Part shown: positions 39,109 to 64,000 of the stretch, in pieces
Position numbering within the stretch: position 1 is the first letter of the stretch
Layout: each line of letters starts with the position of its first letter
NCBI GenBank assembly: GCA_054601695.1
Contig: BAAHQB010000089.1
Span: 620,001-684,000 of the forward strand
Source: Amorphochlora amoebiformis
Taxonomy: Eukaryota > Cercozoa > Chlorarachniophyceae
Length of the DNA stretch: 64,000 nucleotides
Direction of reading: 5' to 3'
Made by a program: the position numbers and the translations under genes
Notes under the pieces: generated by a model
The model's input: only the letters and a program-made list of their open reading frames with translations
Database searches by the model: none
Told to the model about the DNA's origin: nothing

Positions 39109-39155
39109 TATATATACACACATATACACATATATGTATAAGCATATATATATAT

Positions 39156-39244
<89 letters not shown>

Positions 39245-39449
39245 CATATAAATACATATACACATATATACATATACATGTATATACGTATACACACACA
39301 TGTATATGTAATATTGTATAATATATGGAACATTTTCCGTATTCCCTCTATACATTCAACTATATAAAATATGAGTGATATGATACATATCGAGAATATA
39401 TATGTATATGTATATATATGTGTGTATATATATATACATATACACACAC

Positions 39450-39521
<72 letters not shown>

Positions 39522-39611
39522 GATAATCCTAATATAATGCATATGTACATACATACATATATGTTCATGTACATAATATACTTATTTCTATATATACATA
39601 TATATATATAT

Positions 39612-39655
<44 letters not shown>

Positions 39656-40247
39656 CCATCAAAATATGAATATGAATCCAAATGATAAGATTTTTAATTA
39701 TTTCAATTTTATAGACAAATCGAAATAACTGACTAGGTTTGTTTACCCTCTGATAATGTTTCAAATCCAATTTACATCCAAATGGCATAAGGATAAAGAG
39801 AGAAATTGAGAGAGAAAGGCGGGGAAGAGGGAGGGAGAGAGAGGAAGAGAGAGAGAGAGGAAGAGAGAGAGATGAGAGAGAGAGATAAAGCGAGAGAGAG
39901 GAGAGGAATAAAAAAGAGATAGAGAGAAGGAAAGAGAGGGTCACAATGACAAGTCGTTTTGTTAAGATTGTATGATGTGATACATCGTGTTGCCACGCTA
40001 GAATACGCGTGACGTGTTGTGTTGTCACGCTAGCATACACTCAATGTGTCTGACTTTCGGTCCAATTGGTGTATCTGAGTGGGATCAATTAGGTTAGGAG
40101 AGAAGATGAGGGTTAGGGTTAGAGAAACTCAGGGATATGAGGTGGAATGGATCAGAAATCGGGAAATATATATGTGAATAGTTTTACTTCTATATATACA
40201 TATGTAAACTACATGTATGTGGAATTGGAATATTTATAACTATCAAA

Positions 40248-40333
<86 letters not shown>

Positions 40334-40523
40334 GTATATACATATATATATATATATATATATGTATTTATATATGTATATATATTTATATTATATGGAT
40401 GTATACCATATATAAATATATATTCCTATGTATCAATAAAATAACAAATGCACATAAAGGGTGTGAGAGATTTACACGCAAGAGACATATGTAAATATAT
40501 ATATATATATATATATATACTTT

Positions 40524-40570
<47 letters not shown>

Positions 40571-40593
40571 GTATATATTCACATATATGCAAG

Positions 40594-40637
<44 letters not shown>

Positions 40638-40642
40638 CACTG

Positions 40643-40736
<94 letters not shown>

Positions 40737-40772
40737 CTTGTGTGTGTATGTATATGTACAAATAATATATAT

Positions 40773-40821
<49 letters not shown>

Positions 40822-40832
40822 AATAAATATAC
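38131..40832. other. Mostly TA repeat with a few isolated exon-like islands
   Basis: TA arrays dominate. Islands: 38280-38335 (GA-rich); 39658-39760, where a - strand frame [17 protein letters not shown] is bounded by CAG and GTATAT; 39785-39945, a GA tract; 39985-40045, with two copies of TTGCCACGCTAG/TTGTCACGCTAG separated by inverted CGTGAC/GTCACG; 40133-40173, + strand GYEVEWIRNREIY after CAG; and 40460-40490, + strand [10 protein letters not shown] before GTAAAT. The last two look like exons but do not join directly in phase. No gene is assigned. Confidence 0.4.
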
Positions 40833-48028
<7,196 letters not shown>

Positions 48029-48473
48029 CGTTGGACCACCAGTCGCACCGATGCCCGAACCCTACGAAAGCAAGAAAATATGGTGAAATTTCCAAAGTTT
48101 TCTGGCTTTCCCTTATCATCGAGGATTTGCTAGTTGATTCTAACAAATTAGGAATTCACACACATACATGATTTAGTACGTGTGAGAAAAATATCTCAAT
48201 CTGAAAACCCTTCCCTTCCCCACAAAGATGTTGGGACCAAGATACATTTTCGGAATAAATCCTCCCCTTCCCCAAAAATCACAATAATAATCGTCTGATG
48301 TGCACATTTGTTCTTCCGGAACTTCCAGAATATTCCCCCCAACATTCCTGATTGAAAATTCTTCCCTAGAAGGAGGAATTAGGGAGGAAATACGAACTTT
48401 CTTTCAAAAGTCTAATCGAAATCAACAGAAGCCCTAGCCCATCGCACCGGCTCGCTTTGGCAGTCGATGCCAT
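48029..48473 (-). CDS. 5' end of an uncharacterised gene (3 exons)
   Basis: Exons in transcript order: 48473-48394 (ATG at 48473-48471, followed by G), 48365-48238, 48139-48029; strong donor GTAAGC after 48029. They join in phase. Fragments: [90 protein letters not shown]. The N-terminal LGLLLISI is hydrophobic. Introns are 28 and 98 nt with no TA arrays. The next exon downstream on this strand is not found; the gene may be separate or may form the N-terminus of the DTD2-like gene 2 kb away. The second exon's donor is uncertain (48237 was chosen to hold phase; the frame stays open further). Confidence 0.6.
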
Positions 48474-48770
48474 GCCGATTCGAGATCTGGAGGGCCGAAG
48501 AATTATTTCACAATATTATATTAGGGATGCTCGGAACTTTCTCAGAAGGAAATCGCTTCTAAGAGTTAAAGTTTTGGAGGTTAAAACTTGCTGAAATTAG
48601 CTGAACATTCTGAAATCATGACGGTGTCATTCACAGTGACTGTACGAAACCAACAAAATGATTGTCCACAAGTTCGCCCTTCGTTGATCATAGCAATTAC
48701 GCGCGCAAACTTCGGAGCCGCGCGTTCCTACCTATCCCACTTATTCGAGTTATACTATCAAAATCCCACC
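48474..48770. promoter_or_regulatory. Candidate bidirectional promoter region
   Basis: About 300 bp of non-repetitive sequence, without TA arrays, separates the divergent start codons at 48473 (-) and 48771 (+). It is the longest TA-free stretch near any start here. No TATA box or other motif is claimed. If translation of the ankyrin gene starts at the in-frame ATG 48618, the gap shrinks to about 145 bp. Confidence 0.45.
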
Positions 48771-60544
<11,774 letters not shown>

Positions 60545-60712
60545 GAGCAACTCGAAAACGAGCACGAATTCACAATTTTTCAAGAATTCGGGACATTCCT
60601 GTATTTCTCCTGGATTTCAATCTCTCTCTCTCCTGCTTTACCTTAGGTCCTCTCGTTGTCCATTTTGATGATTCTTTGAAGACTTTATTTTTTGCACTAA
60701 TGTTTTTTTTAT

Positions 60713-60890
60713 TTTTTATTGCTCTTTGAGTGGGTTAAAGTTTTTGTTTTATTATTCTTAATTTTTTATTGCTCTTTGAGTGGGTTAAAGTTTTTGTTTT
60801 ATTATTCTTAATTTTTTATTGCTCTTTGAGTCGGTTAAAGTTTTTGTTTTATTATTCTTAATTATTTCTGTTTCTTTGAGACTGTGTTCA
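60713..60890 (+). repeat. 50-bp minisatellite, 3 copies
   Basis: GCTCTTTGAGTGGGTTAAAG plus TTTTTGTTTTATTATTCTTA plus ATTTTTTATT repeats at 60721, 60771 and 60821, the third with one change (TCGG) and a different end. It lies about 170 bp after the ankyrin stop codon, in T-rich sequence that may be 3' UTR or downstream DNA. Confidence 0.95.
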
Positions 60891-60945
60891 TTCACATCTA
60901 AGTTCTGTTTACATGTATGTAAGACATGGTAATGTATGTTAATAT

Positions 60946-60995
<50 letters not shown>

Positions 60996-62467
60996 ATATA
61001 TATAGTGTAAAGAACTGGCAGGCATAATTTTTATCGGTTAAGAACATGGTCTATACTGGATGTTTTAGTCATGTGAAAAGGAACTAAATGTATTAACTTC
61101 AGATTCAGAGCAGGGGAAAACAAAGCTCAGAAAAGAGTAAGATTAGCAAAAAAAGATTGTAAATTAGTAAAAACATAGGAGAAATGGAAAAAAAATTGAT
61201 CTTTTTGATCCCATTTTTTTTAAAAGTTCTTCATATTTCTCGGAACTCTTTTTACATTTGTTTCAATGTACTCTACGACACAGTGTAGGATTCTCCGAAG
61301 ATAACTACCGTGCCCTCCCTGCTGTACCCTAGCAAAGGATGTTGATTAAATATACATACATTATATATATAACGTTATATATTAGCATTTCGTGTCACAT
61401 TCTAGATATTACCAAATCAGAGTGATGGGCCGGACACTTGTACTATCAGAAATTTGTCGATAAGTTCTAGAAGTTAATCTAATTAATAGAGCTGAATCGA
61501 AGAAGAATTAAATAGTATCATGATGAAGATCTAGTTCATGTACTAGATGTACTCATCTACTAGATCGACTATGCTAGACATAGCTAGTAGGCTAGTAGGC
61601 GTAATCTATTATATCTAGTTTTTCATATTACTAATACACGTAGGGAAACAAATGTTACGACAATTACTCTAGTAGGCTAGTAGTCTACAGCCTTCACCGC
61701 CTTGACTAGCTTGATACAGTCTAGCTAAACTGTGACCGGCGTACGAAACTTCCTTACTACGGCCATTGCAGTTAGCGCTATAGCTTAGGCCAATTTTCAA
61801 GCTTTAAGGCCAAATTAAGTTAGAAAGATAAGAGTCTCTAGAGTCTCTATAGTAGTAGCTACTAGCTATAGTCTAGCTGGTCTAGAGAGTAGAGACTCTG
61901 ATTCTTTTGTTTTTAAATTTTTTAAGCTCTCAACCAAAACGATAGGCAATATGGCTATCTAGGCTATGTCTAGTATGTTCTAGATGTTCGCCACAGTGCG
62001 CGCACAATTTGCATGCATGCCTCTTGGAATTCTAGAATTGCAAATTTGCAACACTTCGGGTCGGTCTGTCGAATTTTCAATAGCTATACGGAGTATACTA
62101 GTCTAGTATAGGTGTCGACTTTCGTTTCTGGATCATCTTCGTGCTGCGCGATCTGATGAGTCCGAGGGCCCATGCAGTGTATAACAACAATAATGATGTC
62201 TACAAATTGTACGTAGTATAATTCTCTCTAGACCTTCAGAAGTACACTCGGAGTCATCACTCAATATTGATCATCGTATCTCTGGTCCTCACCGTAAAAA
62301 ATTTACTATAAATGTATGCAATTGCATACTTTTCGTGCATAAGATAATGTTCATGTTCTAGATGTTATTTTGCATATGTATACATCACCTACAAATACTC
62401 CTGCATGTAGCACTGACTCACATTCATCGAAGATCAACTTTACACAGTGCGTGACCTTCTAGAAGCA
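60891..62467. other. AT-rich then CTAG-rich intergenic island
   Basis: 60891-61370 is AT-rich with one TA block. From 61380 to 62160 the tetramer CTAG is strikingly frequent, notably 61530-61700 and 61835-61990. Inverted arms AGAGTCTCT (61831-61839) and AGAGACTCT (61891-61899) flank nested AGTAGCTACT and TAGCTATAG palindromes. No exon chain or RNA gene was recognised. Composition matches the 13.4-14.5 kb island. Confidence 0.6.
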
Positions 62468-62653
62468 TTAGTAGTGTTTCCCATCCTCGGTGGCCTTATA
62501 CCGTCGAATAGAAACCTCTTCCTCATCATTCTCGGTCCTAACGCCATGACCCTGTGGGTGTCGCTGGCAGTGTATATCCACTCCAGGCTCCACATGACCT
62601 AAGCGTACGGGCTCAAAATACCTGGGTAAATAGCCGATGTCAGCGCTCTTCAT
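62468..62653 (-). CDS. Possible small protein or exon, 61 residues
   Basis: ATG at 62653-62651 opens 61 codons to TAA at 62470-62468. Composition is protein-like: [20 protein letters not shown] near the start, then HPQGHGV, ENDEEEVSIRRYKATEDG and a terminal HY. No family recognised; it could be a complete small protein or an exon. A + strand reading of the same DNA offers a competing exon at 62634-62661, so the strand is not certain. Confidence 0.35.
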   Translation of the reverse strand: MKSADIGYLPRYFEPVRLGHVEPGVDIHCQRHPQGHGVRTENDEEEVSIRRYKATEDGKHY

Positions 62654-62771
62654 TTGGAAAGGTATATACGAATGTGGATGGTGTATGTTTATATATGTGC
62701 ATATGCATGAATGAATGTGTAGATTTTTGGGTATGTACAGTTAAGAATACAATACACACACACATCTATAA

Positions 62772-62814
<43 letters not shown>

Positions 62815-62903
62815 TTATATATAGATATACATATACATTGAGTTATATATATATACACACACACACACATATATATATATATATGTATATATATAATATA
62901 CTT

Positions 62904-62957
<54 letters not shown>

Positions 62958-62967
62958 TATAGAATGT

Positions 62968-62998
<31 letters not shown>

Positions 62999-63049
62999 CA
63001 TATACTTATATATATGTATATATATACATATATATTTATATTCAAATAA

Positions 63050-63099
<50 letters not shown>

Positions 63100-63173
63100 A
63101 TATGTATATACAATACTGTTTATATGTATTTATACATACATATATATATATATATATAAATATATAATATAAT

Positions 63174-63204
<31 letters not shown>

Positions 63205-63208
63205 ATTG

Positions 63209-63299
<91 letters not shown>

Positions 63300-63314
63300 C
63301 AAACACACACACAC

Positions 63315-63371
<57 letters not shown>

Positions 63372-63638
63372 GTATATATATATATATATATATAAATGTA
63401 TAATCATATACATACAACCATATCTTATGTACGTCCATCCTCACCCCTCTCCGTCCTTCCTATCCCCTTTCCTTCACTCTCAATCCGTATGCTTACCTAT
63501 GTGCCATTGCCTCCTTGCAGGTTGCTCGTGCCTGATGATCGTATCGCAGGCACCAGGACAGCAGCTCGAGTGCCTCAGGCTTCGCGAGCTCTGCGTGGTT
63601 CTTATCGACAAATTCTTTGAAATCCCTCTTTCTATATG
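62637..63638 (+). CDS. Candidate two-exon start of a + strand gene
   Basis: ATG 62637-62639 begins MSALFIWK with donor AAAG|GTATAT at 62662. After 860 bp of TA repeat a strong acceptor (CCTTGCAG, pyrimidine-rich from 63440) opens exon 63521 onward: [20 protein letters not shown] and [13 protein letters not shown], to a donor near 63639 or 63647. Phases join (G|GT). A second frame of the last exon ([18 protein letters not shown]) is open to a stop at 63620. Continuation would lie beyond 64000. Confidence 0.35.
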
Positions 63639-63649
63639 GTTTCTTGGTG

Positions 63650-63787
63650 TCGAATTCGGTTTTCATGAGACCCTGTGTGTATATTTATATTTGTGTATGT
63701 ATGTGTATGCGTGTACATATGTGTATATATTGGTGTAGAGAAATATGTATATATGCATATTAAATATTAGATATATATATATATTTA

Positions 63788-63843
<56 letters not shown>

Positions 63844-63846
63844 CAT

Positions 63847-63885
<39 letters not shown>

Positions 63886-63938
63886 ATACATACATATTCA
63901 CAGTATACATACACACACAACACACACACCCACACACC

Positions 63939-63983
<45 letters not shown>

Positions 63984-64000
63984 TTAATAAATACATGTGC
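63650..64000. other. TA and CA repeats to window end
   Basis: TATA, CACACA and TGTG runs with no island longer than about 40 bp. Nothing else seen. Confidence 0.8.

Noticed and set aside
62150-62180. Hammerhead-ribozyme-like CTGATGAGTCCGAGG
   Set aside because: The GAAA that must follow stem II is absent and stem I/III pairing is not seen.

Overview
This window is nuclear DNA from a eukaryote with an extremely repeat-inflated, intron-dense genome. Most of the sequence is (TA)n dinucleotide array mixed with CA/GT, CT/GA and TTAGGG/CCCTAA tracts. Between the arrays lie short islands of ordinary sequence, mostly 20 to 200 bp. Read on the correct strand, many islands are bounded by AG at the 5' side and GT at the 3' side, stay open in one frame, and join to the next island in matching codon phase. 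They are mini-exons. Telomere-type TTAGGG repeats occur in both orientations through the window, mostly inside introns, so they do not mark a chromosome end. The lineage cannot be fixed from the sequence; an intron-rich protist or basal opisthokont is possible. There is no sign of operons, Shine-Dalgarno sites or other bacterial features.

Layout. 1-12.8 kb: the 3' part of a + strand gene for a glycosyltransferase-like protein (14 exons seen). 12.8-14.5 kb: a complex non-TA island with direct and inverted repeats. 14.5-19.5 kb: a - strand gene of unknown function (12 phase-consistent exons). 20.4-23.5 kb: a + strand unknown gene. 23.9-27.6 kb: a - strand unknown gene. 28.1-29.9 kb: a weak short - strand gene. 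30.2-36.9 kb: a - strand multi-exon gene with a candidate mutually exclusive exon pair. 37.7-38.1 kb: the end of a + strand gene. 40.8-46.3 kb: a - strand D-aminoacyl-tRNA deacylase 2 (DTD2/ATD)-like gene with large insertions. 48.0-48.5 kb: the 5' end of a - strand gene. 48.8-60.5 kb: a + strand 37-exon ankyrin-repeat gene of about 884 codons, the best-supported model here. 60.5-62.4 kb: a minisatellite and a CTAG-rich island. 62.5-63.7 kb: weaker candidate exons.

Exons were joined by eye from splice-site dinucleotides, open frame and phase. Where only phase supports a junction, the model is tentative, and links that fail are stated. Unusual points are copies of exon starts with their 3' splice sites placed upstream in the same intron, inverted copies of exon ends with their donors, and self-complementary (UA)n tracts in nearly every intron.
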